Of a stretch of DNA of 64,000 nucleotides, positions 34,854-43,835 are shown one piece after another. Position 1 is the stretch's first letter. Each line of letters starts with the position of its first letter. The stretch lies in assembly GCA_964346815.1 (NCBI GenBank), contig CAYFWF010000050.1, forward strand, positions 1 to 64,000, written 5' to 3'. Made by a program: the position numbers and the translations under genes. Under the pieces are notes generated by a model that was not told where the DNA came from, searched no databases, and saw only the letters and a program-made list of their open reading frames with translations. Source of the stretch: CAYFWF01 sp964346815 (GTDB lineage: Bacteria > Acidobacteriota > Aminicenantia > Aminicenantales > Aminicenantaceae).

Positions 34854-37577
34854 TCATTTATCATACCAGTGATCCTGGAGGATGGAGGCGTATTTGGTGA
34901 GTTCCTGGCCGGCAACAGAGAGAACGATCCGGTATTCACCCAAAGGAGCAGGGCCGTGTGCAAAGTTAGGATCCTCTCTCATTGGAAATCCATAGGCAGC
35001 AAAACGTTTCATTCGCTCCTTTATCCGCTTTTTATCTTCTTCGGTTCGCTCCTTTCGTTGAGTCATATCCCAGATGACTTTATTGATCCCTGCACGTTTC
35101 CTTCCCTTGATTTCGTTTACGAGCATGGTGCCCCTGTAAATCTTTACCTTGACCTCCCCTTGAGATTCCTCCTTCAGATAGTAATAGATCACGAGGCCAT
35201 TGGGTTCGCTTTTCCCATTGTAATTCAAAGTGCTGGATGCCCGGGATAAACCGCTGATCCAGCGGACCCTGGATTCAACGTCGAAGAAATGGACATCCTT
35301 CTCGAGCATTTCTGGCGCCAATTCTTCCAGAGGTGAAATGTCTGCAATGAATATTCCCCGCCCATGGGTGGCTGCCACAAGGTCATTTTCCCTAGGGTGA
35401 ATGACAAGGTCGTGGACTGGCTGTGTGGGCATGTTATTCTTCATTTTGATCCAGCCCTTTCCGCCGTCTATGGAGATGTACACGCCAAACTCTGTGCCTA
35501 CGAACAAGAGAAGCGGATTCTTGGGGTGTTCCCGGATAACATTGATAGGCTCATCTGGAAGGTTGGAAGCGATCGACACCCAAGTTTCTCCATAGTCTGT
35601 TGTTTTATACAGAAATGGCTTGAAATCATCTCTTCTGTATCCTGTAGAAGAGATGTACGCAGTTCCTGGGGTATGATGGGAGGCTGCCACCCTGCTTACC
35701 CAGTATCCTGGATTTCCTGGAATCCTATCATTCAGTTTTTCCCATTTTCCGCCCCCGTCTTTGGTGACCCAAACGTTTCCATCATCAGTCCCTGCCCAGA
35801 GCACTCCTTGCTCGAGCGGGGATTCATCGATAGTGGTTATTGTGCAGTACTGGATGTTTCCATCGCCGCCTTTTCCTGTAGTGAGCTTTGTTGGATCGCT
35901 GGTAGTCAGGTCAGGACTGATCTCTTCCCAATATTCTCCTCGATAGGGAGATTTCACCAGGACGTTAGCGCCGTGATAGATGACATCGCTGTCGTGTGGA
36001 GAGATCAGAACCGGAGCATTCCAATTCCATCGGAGTTCCGGCTTTTCTCTCTGATAAGCGATGGATTTTCTTTCTCCTGTTTCCAGGTCCCACCGGATCA
36101 GAGGTCCGAATTGGGATTCGTTATAAAGATAGCGGTTTGTGTCAGAGTCGAACACATTGTACATGCCGTCTCCCCCACCGACTCTTAACCAGTCTTCGAG
36201 CCGAATCGGTTCTTCTCCTCGCTTGGTGCTCGGTCCCATCCAGGATCCATTATCTTGAAGGCCACAGGCAACCCTATAGGGATAGGACATGTCAATTCCC
36301 ACAGCATAACATTGAGCCAGTGGGAGAAAATCAGGATGATACCAGTGTTTTCCTCCGTTATAAGTTATGCCCATGCCATGGTCATAACCCAGCAGGATGT
36401 GTTTCGAGTCGTCCGGATCGATCCATAAGGCGTGATCGTCGCCGCCGAATCTTAATGGCCGTCTCTGCCATGTTTTGCCTCCGTCTTTGGTTCCCCAAGA
36501 GGCTGCACTCAGAACATGCACCACTCTATCGTCATTCGGATCGATACGGATTTGTCCGTAATAATAGCCGGGCGCTCCTCCTATGCTCCTGTCATCCGGA
36601 CTGACCTTTCTCCAGGTTTCACCTGCGTCATCGGAGCGGTAGACTTCGCCGTCGATCATGCCTCGGCTGGATTTTCCGGCACGCAGTTCCTGGTATCTCT
36701 CTTCATCAGGCATATCCGGCTTGTTTGCATTTTCGATGCAGGCATAAAGGATGTTTGGGTTCCTGAGATAGATGTCGATTCCGATCCGACCCAGCATTCC
36801 ACCCGGAAGGCCTCCGCTGAGTTCTTTCCAAGTCTTTCCGGCGTCTATAGTTTTATAGATACGGCTTCCCGGTCCTCCGAGGTTGAACGTCCATGGCTTT
36901 CGCTCCTTGTCGTATGTCGCTGCATAAAGAATGTCGGAATTGGTCGGATGCATCACTACATCTACTACTCCGATATGTTTCTCCCTGACAACGGGCCCGA
37001 GAATTTTTTTCCAGGTCTGTCCACCATCGGACGTTTTGTACAGGCCGCGTTCGGGATTTTCCGAGTAAAGATGTCCCAGAGCCGCGACATAGACAACATC
37101 CGGATTCACCGGATGGATCACGATTCGGCCGATGTGATGAGATTCTTTGAGCCCCATATTTGTCCATGTTTTTCCTGCATCCAGGGATTTGTAAACGCCG
37201 TCTCCCCAGTAGGAGCTTCGCGAGTTGTTGGCCTCTCCGGTGCCGACCCACACGATGTTCGGGTCAGAGGGAGCGACGGCTATATCGCCTATAGAAAATA
37301 CGCTTTGGTGGTCGAAGATCGGTTCGAAAGTGATTCCGTTGTTGGTGGTTTTCCAGAGCCCACCCGAAGCTGTGGCTGCATAAAATGTGTAAGGTTCCTG
37401 TTCCGGGACGGCAAAGTCGACAAACCTTCCGCTCTGACGCGTTGGTCCTATCGAACGGTAATCCAGTTTTTTCAAGAGATCGTTTTCCGCGGGTTGAGAA
37501 AAGACGATAGAGACTGTCAGAAAGAAACAGAGCACTGTCAACAAAAAGGGAAAAACTTTTTCTTTTGATTTGTGCAT
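34854..37577 (-). CDS. Secreted BNR/VPS10-like beta-propeller protein
   Basis: A 907-residue exported protein: signal peptide (VFPFLLTVLCFFLTVSIVFS) followed by a large sortilin/VPS10-like propeller. Asp-box (BNR) repeats of the type SDGGQTW or SxDxGKTW recur along residues 80-720: GGLWKTTNNGITF, GVYKSLDAGKTW, GLYKTSDGGQTWKK, RIYKTIDAGKTW, EVYRSDDAGETW and later YKTTDYGETWVS. The last 150 residues leave the propeller (RIKERMKRFAAYGFPM) and look like the tail of the 'glycosyl hydrolase' VPS10 group common in Acidobacteriota. GAGGAG lies about 10 nt before the ATG. No catalytic residues identified; binding or hydrolysis of an extracellular ligand is possible. Confidence 0.9.
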   Translation of the reverse strand: MHKSKEKVFPFLLTVLCFFLTVSIVFSQPAENDLLKKLDYRSIGPTRQSGRFVDFAVPEQEPYTFYAATASGGLWKTTNNGITFEPIFDHQSVFSIGDIAVAPSDPNIVWVGTGEANNSRSSYWGDGVYKSLDAGKTWTNMGLKESHHIGRIVIHPVNPDVVYVAALGHLYSENPERGLYKTSDGGQTWKKILGPVVREKHIGVVDVVMHPTNSDILYAATYDKERKPWTFNLGGPGSRIYKTIDAGKTWKELSGGLPGGMLGRIGIDIYLRNPNILYACIENANKPDMPDEERYQELRAGKSSRGMIDGEVYRSDDAGETWRKVSPDDRSIGGAPGYYYGQIRIDPNDDRVVHVLSAASWGTKDGGKTWQRRPLRFGGDDHALWIDPDDSKHILLGYDHGMGITYNGGKHWYHPDFLPLAQCYAVGIDMSYPYRVACGLQDNGSWMGPSTKRGEEPIRLEDWLRVGGGDGMYNVFDSDTNRYLYNESQFGPLIRWDLETGERKSIAYQREKPELRWNWNAPVLISPHDSDVIYHGANVLVKSPYRGEYWEEISPDLTTSDPTKLTTGKGGDGNIQYCTITTIDESPLEQGVLWAGTDDGNVWVTKDGGGKWEKLNDRIPGNPGYWVSRVAASHHTPGTAYISSTGYRRDDFKPFLYKTTDYGETWVSIASNLPDEPINVIREHPKNPLLLFVGTEFGVYISIDGGKGWIKMKNNMPTQPVHDLVIHPRENDLVAATHGRGIFIADISPLEELAPEMLEKDVHFFDVESRVRWISGLSRASSTLNYNGKSEPNGLVIYYYLKEESQGEVKVKIYRGTMLVNEIKGRKRAGINKVIWDMTQRKERTEEDKKRIKERMKRFAAYGFPMREDPNFAHGPAPLGEYRIVLSVAGQELTKYASILQDHWYDK

Positions 37578-37663
37578 TGTTATTTTTCTCCTCTTTTTTT
37601 GAAAAAAAGAACATATGTGAATACCACAGAATCCGAATCAGGTCAACAAAGCTTCGGTGAAGA

Positions 37664-37692
37664 TTGAAATTCTTTCTCTTATTCATTAATAT
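37664..37692 (+). promoter_or_regulatory. Promoter of the hslV-hslU unit
   Basis: TTGAAA (37664-37669) and TAATAT (37687-37692) are 17 bp apart, with the predicted start about 14 nt before the hslV ATG. No CIRCE repeat or sigma-32-like sequence is seen, though heat control is usual for hslVU. Confidence 0.45.
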
Positions 37693-37712
37693 AAGAAAAG
37701 TACGGTGAGCCG

Positions 37713-38240
37713 ATGTTAAAAGCAACAACTATCATTTGTGTGCGCCACAGAGGTAAAGTAGCCATAGCTGGCGATGGGCAGGTGACCATAGGCCAAACAG
37801 TCCTGAAGAAGAAAGCCAGCAAAATCAGGACCTTGTACAAAGGGAATATCCTGGCTGGTTTTTCCGGGGCTACTTCGGATGCTTTCGCTCTTTTTTCCAG
37901 ATTCGAAACGAAAATCGAGGAATACCATGGAAATATTTCTCGTGCTGCTATAGAGCTGGCAAAGGACTGGCGCCTGGATAAAGCTTTGCGGAGGCTGGAG
38001 GCCCTTCTGGTTGTGGCCGACAAGGACCACAGCTTTCTTATCTCAGGAACCGGGGATGTGGTAGAGCCGGATGACGGAATCCTGGCTATCGGTTCGGGTG
38101 GCGCCTACGCTCTGGCTGCAGCGCGCGCTCTGATCGAGCATACTGAGATGTCAGCCAGAGAAATAGCCCTGAAGGCGATGAAAATCAGCGCGGATATTTG
38201 CATATACACCAACGATCAGATCACCGCAGAGGAGCTCTAG
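37713..38240 (+). CDS. hslV: ATP-dependent protease proteolytic subunit HslV
   Basis: A 175-residue threonine peptidase that forms the double-hexamer core of HslUV. After removal of MLKA the N-terminal Thr5 (TTIICVRH) becomes the nucleophile; GKVAIAGDGQVTIGQTV and KIRTLYKGNILAGFSG follow the family closely, and AIGSGGAYALAAARALIEHT is the standard C-terminal helix region. Its TAG stop is directly followed by the hslU ATG. It degrades misfolded and regulatory proteins in the cytoplasm. Confidence 0.97.
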   Translation: MLKATTIICVRHRGKVAIAGDGQVTIGQTVLKKKASKIRTLYKGNILAGFSGATSDAFALFSRFETKIEEYHGNISRAAIELAKDWRLDKALRRLEALLVVADKDHSFLISGTGDVVEPDDGILAIGSGGAYALAAARALIEHTEMSAREIALKAMKISADICIYTNDQITAEEL

Positions 38241-39632
38241 ATGGCCATTGAACTTCCTCAGAGTCTTGAGAAAAAAAACAGAAAGACTGAAGAAGCAGAG
38301 CTCACTCCTCAGGAGATCGTCTCAGAGCTGGATAAGTACATCATCGGCCAGAACGCTGCGAAAAAGGCTGTGGCCATAGCTCTGCGCAACAGATACAGGC
38401 GCCGAAAACTTCCTCCAGAACTCGCCGATGAGATTGCGCCGAAGAATATCCTCATGATTGGACCCACAGGAGTGGGAAAAACTGAAATCTCCAGGAGACT
38501 GGCCAAGCTCACCTTTTCCCCTTTTCTAAAGATCGAAGCCAGCAAGTTCACTGAAGTAGGGTATGTGGGACGGGATGTAGAATCCATGATCAGAGATTTG
38601 GTCCGGATATCTGTAGAGATGGTCAAACAGGAACAGGTTGAGGAAATCGAGGAAAAGGCAGAAAGAAATGTAGAAGAAAAAATCCTGGACCTTTTGCTCC
38701 CCCCACCGAGAAGAAAGGCGTCTGACCAGGATCAGGAAGAGGTCGAGAGATTCAAGGACACAAGGGAGAAGTTGAGAACACAGCTCAGAGCGGGCCTGTT
38801 GGATGATCGGTTGATAGAGATCGAGACAAAAGAAAAGATGACACCTCCTTTTGAAATTTTCTCCAACAGCGGTGTCGAAGAGATCGGCATCCATATCCAG
38901 GAGATCATCCCCGGATTTTTAGGGGGGAAATCCAAAAAGAGAAAGGTGAAAATATCTGAAGCTAGGGAATATTTGCTGGAGGACGAGCAGAAAAGACTGA
39001 TCGATATGGACCAGGTCTCCCGACTGGCCGTAGAAAGAGTGGAACATTCAGGAATCATATTTCTCGATGAAGTGGATAAGATCTCTGGACGGGAAGCCGG
39101 CCGGGGGCCAGAGGTCAGTCGTGAGGGTGTCCAAAGAGATTTACTTCCGATAATCGAAGGGACCACGGTGAATACACGCTACGGATTGGTCCGTACAGAC
39201 CATATTCTTTTTATTGGAGCCGGTGCCTTCAATGTGGCCAAACCTTCTGACCTGATTCCTGAGCTCCAAGGAAGGTTTCCTATCCGTGTGGAACTGACCT
39301 CTCTGGATAGGAAGGACTTCATCAGAATATTGACCGAACCTGAGAATGCTCTCATCAAACAATACAGGGCTCTGATGGAAACCGAGGGACTTCATATCGC
39401 ATTTGCCAAAGATGCCATTGAGGAAATTGCAGAGATAGCCGAAAAGGTGAATGAATCCACGGAAAATATCGGTGCTCGAAGACTCCATACCGTCATGGAG
39501 AAGGTCATGGAAGAGATTTCCTTTTCTGCGTCTGATTTGAAAAAGAAAAAAATTAAAATTGATCAGAAATACGTACAAGAGCAGCTCAGGGATATCGTCA
39601 AAGACGAAGACCTGAGCCGCTTTATCCTTTGA
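38241..39632 (+). CDS. hslU: ATP-dependent protease ATPase subunit HslU
   Basis: A 463-residue AAA+ unfoldase partner of HslV. Walker A is GPTGVGKTE (residue 74 on), preceded by LVSELDKYIIGQNAAKKA-type N-terminal sequence. The I domain is charged (about 110-240), Walker B is IIFLDEVDKISG, and the sensor-2 region ENIGARRLHTVMEKVMEE precedes the C-terminal SRFIL, the tail that inserts into HslV and opens it. The gene starts next to the hslV stop and overlaps the following gene by one base (TGATG). Confidence 0.97.
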   Translation: MAIELPQSLEKKNRKTEEAELTPQEIVSELDKYIIGQNAAKKAVAIALRNRYRRRKLPPELADEIAPKNILMIGPTGVGKTEISRRLAKLTFSPFLKIEASKFTEVGYVGRDVESMIRDLVRISVEMVKQEQVEEIEEKAERNVEEKILDLLLPPPRRKASDQDQEEVERFKDTREKLRTQLRAGLLDDRLIEIETKEKMTPPFEIFSNSGVEEIGIHIQEIIPGFLGGKSKKRKVKISEAREYLLEDEQKRLIDMDQVSRLAVERVEHSGIIFLDEVDKISGREAGRGPEVSREGVQRDLLPIIEGTTVNTRYGLVRTDHILFIGAGAFNVAKPSDLIPELQGRFPIRVELTSLDRKDFIRILTEPENALIKQYRALMETEGLHIAFAKDAIEEIAEIAEKVNESTENIGARRLHTVMEKVMEEISFSASDLKKKKIKIDQKYVQEQLRDIVKDEDLSRFIL

Positions 39633-40732
39633 TGAGTAAAACGGTCTCCATCTTTCTTTCCTCGCTTTTATCATTGTCCTTTCTCTGTTGCGGGAAGAAG
39701 GGAGACATTCTTCCTCCTCGGGTGAGATTCCCTCAGACGGCCGAAGACATTCACGCTGTCCAGAGGGCAAACAGAATCATATTGGAATGGAGAAACCCTA
39801 GTGCTTACGTCGATGGAAGTGCGTTATCGGAAATAGAGAGAATCGAGATATGGGTCTTAAAAACCCGAGAGGAGTCAGAAAAGGATACTTCAGAGATCGG
39901 AGAAGACACATTTCAAGAGCAGGCTCAACTTGCATTCAGTATAGACAAGGAAAACATTCCTGAATACACCGTCCAAGATTCCGGAGCGGAACAGAGGATG
40001 CAGTATTTCTATGAGTTTTCAGCGGCGGACTCTTTCACCTATACGTACACTTTCGGAATACGTATCAAGGAGAAAAAGAAGTATTCGGATTTCTCGGACT
40101 TGGCATCGCTGAAACCTGTTCTTGTCTCGCTTCCACCGAGAGATGTCGCGGCTTCGCTTTTTCGGGATAGAATCGAGATCGCATGGAAAGCGCCCTTGAA
40201 AAATATCGATCAATCATCGCCTCCCAACTTCGAAGGCTACAATATCTATCGTTCTGAGGCAGAAAAAGAAGCCCGCCGCATCAATCCGGATCTCGTGAAA
40301 AAAGAGAAATATGCCGACCGAAATTTCAGTTTCGGTCAGACCTACAGATATTTTGTCAGAACATCGGCCACTGATGTAGCCCCTTTTTTCGAAAGCCTTG
40401 ATTCCGAACCTGTGGAGGTCCTGGCTGAGGACTCCTTTGCCCCTCATCCGCCAGAAGGATTGATCTCTGTGGGAGCGCCCGGGATGATCGCGATCAGCTG
40501 GGATGAGAACAGCGAGGAGGATTTAGCGGGGTACAGAGTATGGAGGAGAGAGGAAAGAGAAAAAGAATTTCGCCTCCTGACCCCACAGAAGGTAAAAGAA
40601 AGTTCGTACACTGATACCGCAGTCGAGAACGATAAGGTCTATTATTATGCGGTAACTGCTGTGGACAATCAGGGCAATGAGAGCCAGATGTCAGCGGTCA
40701 TTTCCGACGCGACCAGAAAGAGGCTTCCATGA
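39632..40732 (+). CDS. FN3-repeat lipoprotein with LptM-like N-terminal motif
   Basis: A 366-residue exported protein. The signal segment ends in SFLCCGKKGDILPPRV; the CGKKGxxxPP pattern resembles the short N-terminal motif of LptM/YifL-type lipoproteins (CGLKGPLYFP in E. coli), though the residue before the Cys departs from a lipobox. About three fibronectin type III-like domains follow (near 40-135, 145-245 and 255-360), seen in AANRIILEWRNPS-like strands, FEGYNIYRSEAEKEA and LAGYRVWRREERE, each with the YYYAVTAVDNQGNES-like last strand. It is coupled to hslU by TGATG and to the next gene by ATGA. Probable periplasmic or outer-membrane adhesion or assembly role. Confidence 0.8.
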   Translation: MSKTVSIFLSSLLSLSFLCCGKKGDILPPRVRFPQTAEDIHAVQRANRIILEWRNPSAYVDGSALSEIERIEIWVLKTREESEKDTSEIGEDTFQEQAQLAFSIDKENIPEYTVQDSGAEQRMQYFYEFSAADSFTYTYTFGIRIKEKKKYSDFSDLASLKPVLVSLPPRDVAASLFRDRIEIAWKAPLKNIDQSSPPNFEGYNIYRSEAEKEARRINPDLVKKEKYADRNFSFGQTYRYFVRTSATDVAPFFESLDSEPVEVLAEDSFAPHPPEGLISVGAPGMIAISWDENSEEDLAGYRVWRREEREKEFRLLTPQKVKESSYTDTAVENDKVYYYAVTAVDNQGNESQMSAVISDATRKRLP

Positions 40733-41505
40733 AAATTTATCGTTATAAACATAAGGACAAAATTTCCTACGGCGTTTTAGAAGAAGAAAGACTCTTTCCC
40801 ATAGAAGGCCCGGTCACAAGAGAATTCAAGATCATGAAGAAAGGGATTTCGATAGGTGATGTGTCTCTCCTCCCCCCTGTAAAACCTACGAAGATTGTTG
40901 CGGTTGGAGTGAACTACAAGAACCATGCCAGGGAGAGGGGAAGGTCCCTTCCTGAAGAGCCTTTGATTTTCCTCAAGCCGCCTTCGGCAGTGGTGGGCCC
41001 GAACGATATCATTGTCTATCCAGAGATGGCAAGAAGGGTGGATTACGAAGGAGAGCTGGCTTTGGTCATGAAAAGGAGAGCAAGCCGGCTTCAGGAGGAA
41101 GAGGAAGTGGATCATTTCATCTTGGGTTACACCTGTTTCAATGACGTGACGGCCCGAGATCTTCAGGAAAAAGACGTCCAGTTCACCCGGGCAAAATCCT
41201 TTGATACATTCGCTGCGGTAGGCCCATGTATCGCCACCGATGTGGATCCCGCTAAAGTCAGAATCAAGACCTTCCTGAACGGAAAGCTAAGGCAATCGGG
41301 GAACACCAGGAATATGATTTTTCCGGTTTCTTATCTGGTGCGTTTCATCTCGCATATCATGACCTTGAGGCCAGGAGATCTCATCACCACAGGTACACCT
41401 GCAGGTGTTGGACCGATGTCTCCTGGGGACAGAGTGGACGTTCAGATTGAAGGGATCGGCACACTATCCAATACGGTTATGCGGGTTTGGGATTTGCAAA
41501 AATAG
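40729..41505 (+). CDS. Fumarylacetoacetate hydrolase family protein
   Basis: A 258-residue FAH-family enzyme. The conserved core is visible: VGVNYKNHA, then EEPLIFLKPPSAVVGPND, DYEGELALVMKR with the metal-binding Glu pair, GYTCFNDVTARDLQ, KSFDTFAAVGPCI, and the end segment LRPGDLITTGTPAGVG. Members open C-C bonds or decarboxylate 2-oxo acids with a divalent metal (fumarylpyruvate or oxaloacetate type); the exact substrate cannot be set. ATGA overlap with the FN3 lipoprotein gene suggests one transcript from hslV onward. Confidence 0.93.
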   Translation: MKIYRYKHKDKISYGVLEEERLFPIEGPVTREFKIMKKGISIGDVSLLPPVKPTKIVAVGVNYKNHARERGRSLPEEPLIFLKPPSAVVGPNDIIVYPEMARRVDYEGELALVMKRRASRLQEEEEVDHFILGYTCFNDVTARDLQEKDVQFTRAKSFDTFAAVGPCIATDVDPAKVRIKTFLNGKLRQSGNTRNMIFPVSYLVRFISHIMTLRPGDLITTGTPAGVGPMSPGDRVDVQIEGIGTLSNTVMRVWDLQK

Positions 41506-41581
41506 ACTTTTTTTCCTAATTGTATTAAATAGTAAGAACGAACAAAGCGCTAGCAACGGGAAATGATCCCAGGAGGTGAGA

Positions 41582-42229
41582 ATGAAGATTTTTTTAGATA
41601 CGGCTAATATCAAGCAGATAAGAGAAGCAGCGAGCTGGGGGATTTTGGACGGAGTAACCACGAATCCCACCCTCGTCTCCAGAGAGAACGCGAAATTTAA
41701 AGACCTGATCAAGGAAATTTGTGAAATCGTGCTTGGACCCGTGAGTGTGGAGAGTGTGTCGACAAAAGCCGAGGATATAATAGAGGAGTCGAGGAATCTG
41801 GCGAAAATTGCGGACAATGTGGTAGTGAAAATTCCCATCTGTATTGAAGGCCTCAAAGCCATCAAAGTATTATCCAGAGAAGGAATCCACATCAACACGA
41901 CTTTAATCTTCTCTCCTCTTCAAGCCTTGTTGGCTGCTAAAGCTGGGGCGAGATATGCGAGTCCTTTTGTCGGCCGGCTGGATGATATCGCCCATGAAGG
42001 GATCAACCTTGTAGAGGGGATCGTGACCATATTCGACAATTATGGAATTGAGACAGAGGTCATTGTCGGAAGCATCAGGCACCCGCTTCACGTGATCGAG
42101 GCTTCCTATATAGGCGCCGATATAGCGACCATTCCATTTGGTGTTCTCGAAAAAATGGTGAAACATCCTTTGACTGATATCGGGATGGAAAAGTTCCTCA
42201 GTGACTGGAAAAAGGTCAAGAAAAGTTGA
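41582..42229 (+). CDS. Transaldolase (small, TalC/MipB-like)
   Basis: A 215-residue TIM-barrel aldolase of the short transaldolase/fructose-6-phosphate aldolase family. IFLDTANIKQI opens the first strand, DGVTTNPTLV follows, and the Schiff-base lysine is Lys83 in VVVKIPI. The position that separates the two activities is a Phe in YASPFVGRLDD; transaldolases have Phe there and fructose-6-phosphate aldolases Tyr, so transaldolase activity is more likely. The ATG sits 5 nt behind AGGAGG; the GTG inside that Shine-Dalgarno sequence is rejected. Links pentose phosphates to glycolysis. It is followed by the carboxylase genes after 16 bp. Confidence 0.94.
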   Translation: MKIFLDTANIKQIREAASWGILDGVTTNPTLVSRENAKFKDLIKEICEIVLGPVSVESVSTKAEDIIEESRNLAKIADNVVVKIPICIEGLKAIKVLSREGIHINTTLIFSPLQALLAAKAGARYASPFVGRLDDIAHEGINLVEGIVTIFDNYGIETEVIVGSIRHPLHVIEASYIGADIATIPFGVLEKMVKHPLTDIGMEKFLSDWKKVKKS

Positions 42230-42245
42230 GGATGAAGAGAAAAGA

Positions 42246-43796
42246 ATGACAATTCAAAAAAAAATGGAAGAGCTGAAGCGAAGAGAGAAGCTCGCAGAGC
42301 TCGGAGGAGGGAAGGAAAGAATAGAGCGGCAGCACCGAGCTGGAAAGCTGACAGCCAGGGAGAGAATAAATCTCCTGCTGGATGAGGGATCCTTTCAAGA
42401 GACGGACAAACTTGTGGTGCATCAGTGCCATGATTTCGGCATGGAAAAAAAGCGGATTTATGGAGATGGAGTGGTAACTGGATATGGAACGATAGATGGT
42501 CGCACAGTTTACATCTTCGCCCAAGATTTTACTGTTTTCGGGGGATCTCTGAGTGCGGCGAACGCAGCCAAAATCGTCAAGATTATGGATTTGGCCATGA
42601 AGATGGGCGCTCCTATGATTGGGCTCAACGATTCCGGGGGAGCAAGGATTCAAGAGGGAGTAGAAAGTCTCGGAGGATACGCAGATATTTTTTTGCGGAA
42701 TGTGCTTGCATCGGGGGTCATCCCCCAGATATCGGCCATCATGGGGCCCTGTGCAGGTGGAGCCGTTTATTCTCCGGCTATGACCGACTTCATCATCATG
42801 ACCAAAAACATCAGCAACATGTTCATAACCGGGCCCGAGGTTATCAAGGCCGTGACCCATGAAACAGTCACCATGGAAGAATTAGGGGGAGCTGAGACTC
42901 ACAACACTGTAAGCGGTGTGGCTCACGTCGCGGCCGAAAACGAAGAACACACATTAGCGTTGATCCGCGAACTGTTTTCTTTCATCCCGGACAACAACAT
43001 GGAAGATCCTCCTGACAAAGAAACATCAGATCCTCCTGACAGAATAAACGAAAAACTGAATTTCATGGTCCCTGATGATCCGAACCTGCCTTATGATATA
43101 AGGAACGTTATTACAGAAGTCCTTGACGACAGTTATTTTTTTGAAGTGCATGAACATTACGCCAAAAACATTGTGATTGGCTTTGGACGGCTTGGTGGGA
43201 AGTCGGTCGGAGTCGTCGCCAATCAGCCCGATCATCTGGCTGGGGTTTTAGATATCAATTCCTCGGATAAAGGGGCACGCTTTGTCCGCTTTTGTGATGC
43301 CTTCAACATTCCTTTGATTACATTCGAGGATGTTCCAGGATTTCTTCCCGGGGTGGCACAAGAACACGGGGGGATCATTCGTCATGGCGCAAAGCTTCTC
43401 TACGCTTTTTCCGAGGCAACGGTTCCAAAGATTACCGTGATCACCCGAAAGGCCTACGGTGGTGCCTACTGTGTCATGGCTTCCAAACATATCCGGGCAG
43501 ACATCAATTATGCCTTCCCCACAGCAGAAATCGCTGTGATGGGCCCAGAAGGTGCAGTGAATATCGTCTATCGAAGCGAGATGAACAGTGCAAAAGATAG
43601 ACAGGATTTACGTGAAGCGAAAGTAGCGGAGTTCAGAGATAAATTCGCCAATCCATACATCGCCTGTGAGAAGGGTTATATCGACGAAGTTATAGAGCCA
43701 AAATTTACTAGGCCTAAGTTGATTGCAGCTTTAAAGATGCTGGAGAACAAGAGGGATCAAAATCCCCCCAAAAAACACGGCAATATCCCGCTTTAA
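42246..43796 (+). CDS. Acyl-CoA carboxylase carboxyltransferase subunit (PccB/MmdA-like)
   Basis: A 516-residue biotin-dependent carboxyltransferase, of the usual size. Both crotonase-like halves are present: the acyl-CoA site region GLNDSGGARIQEGVESLGG with the GPCAGGAVYSPA oxyanion part in the first, and FEDVPGFLPGVAQEHGGIIRHGAKLLYAF with KAYGGAYCVMASK in the second. It transfers carbon dioxide between carboxybiotin and propionyl- or another acyl-CoA. With the next two genes it makes a full enzyme. A longer frame adds 15 residues inside the transaldolase gene. Propionyl-CoA carboxylase is the best guess; no decarboxylase pump subunits are here. Confidence 0.93.
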   Translation: MTIQKKMEELKRREKLAELGGGKERIERQHRAGKLTARERINLLLDEGSFQETDKLVVHQCHDFGMEKKRIYGDGVVTGYGTIDGRTVYIFAQDFTVFGGSLSAANAAKIVKIMDLAMKMGAPMIGLNDSGGARIQEGVESLGGYADIFLRNVLASGVIPQISAIMGPCAGGAVYSPAMTDFIIMTKNISNMFITGPEVIKAVTHETVTMEELGGAETHNTVSGVAHVAAENEEHTLALIRELFSFIPDNNMEDPPDKETSDPPDRINEKLNFMVPDDPNLPYDIRNVITEVLDDSYFFEVHEHYAKNIVIGFGRLGGKSVGVVANQPDHLAGVLDINSSDKGARFVRFCDAFNIPLITFEDVPGFLPGVAQEHGGIIRHGAKLLYAFSEATVPKITVITRKAYGGAYCVMASKHIRADINYAFPTAEIAVMGPEGAVNIVYRSEMNSAKDRQDLREAKVAEFRDKFANPYIACEKGYIDEVIEPKFTRPKLIAALKMLENKRDQNPPKKHGNIPL

Positions 43797-43835
43797 TTTT
43801 TAAGACAGCTTGACCGTTTGTCTGAAGGCTTGCAG

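Noticed and set aside
36516..37568. 350-codon frame antisense to the BNR/VPS10-like gene
   Set aside because: It mirrors the repeated Asp-box coding sequence; no Shine-Dalgarno sequence or domain supports it.
42201..42245. Longer N-terminus for the carboxyltransferase subunit
   Set aside because: The extra 15 residues overlap the transaldolase gene and are not part of the family N-terminus.
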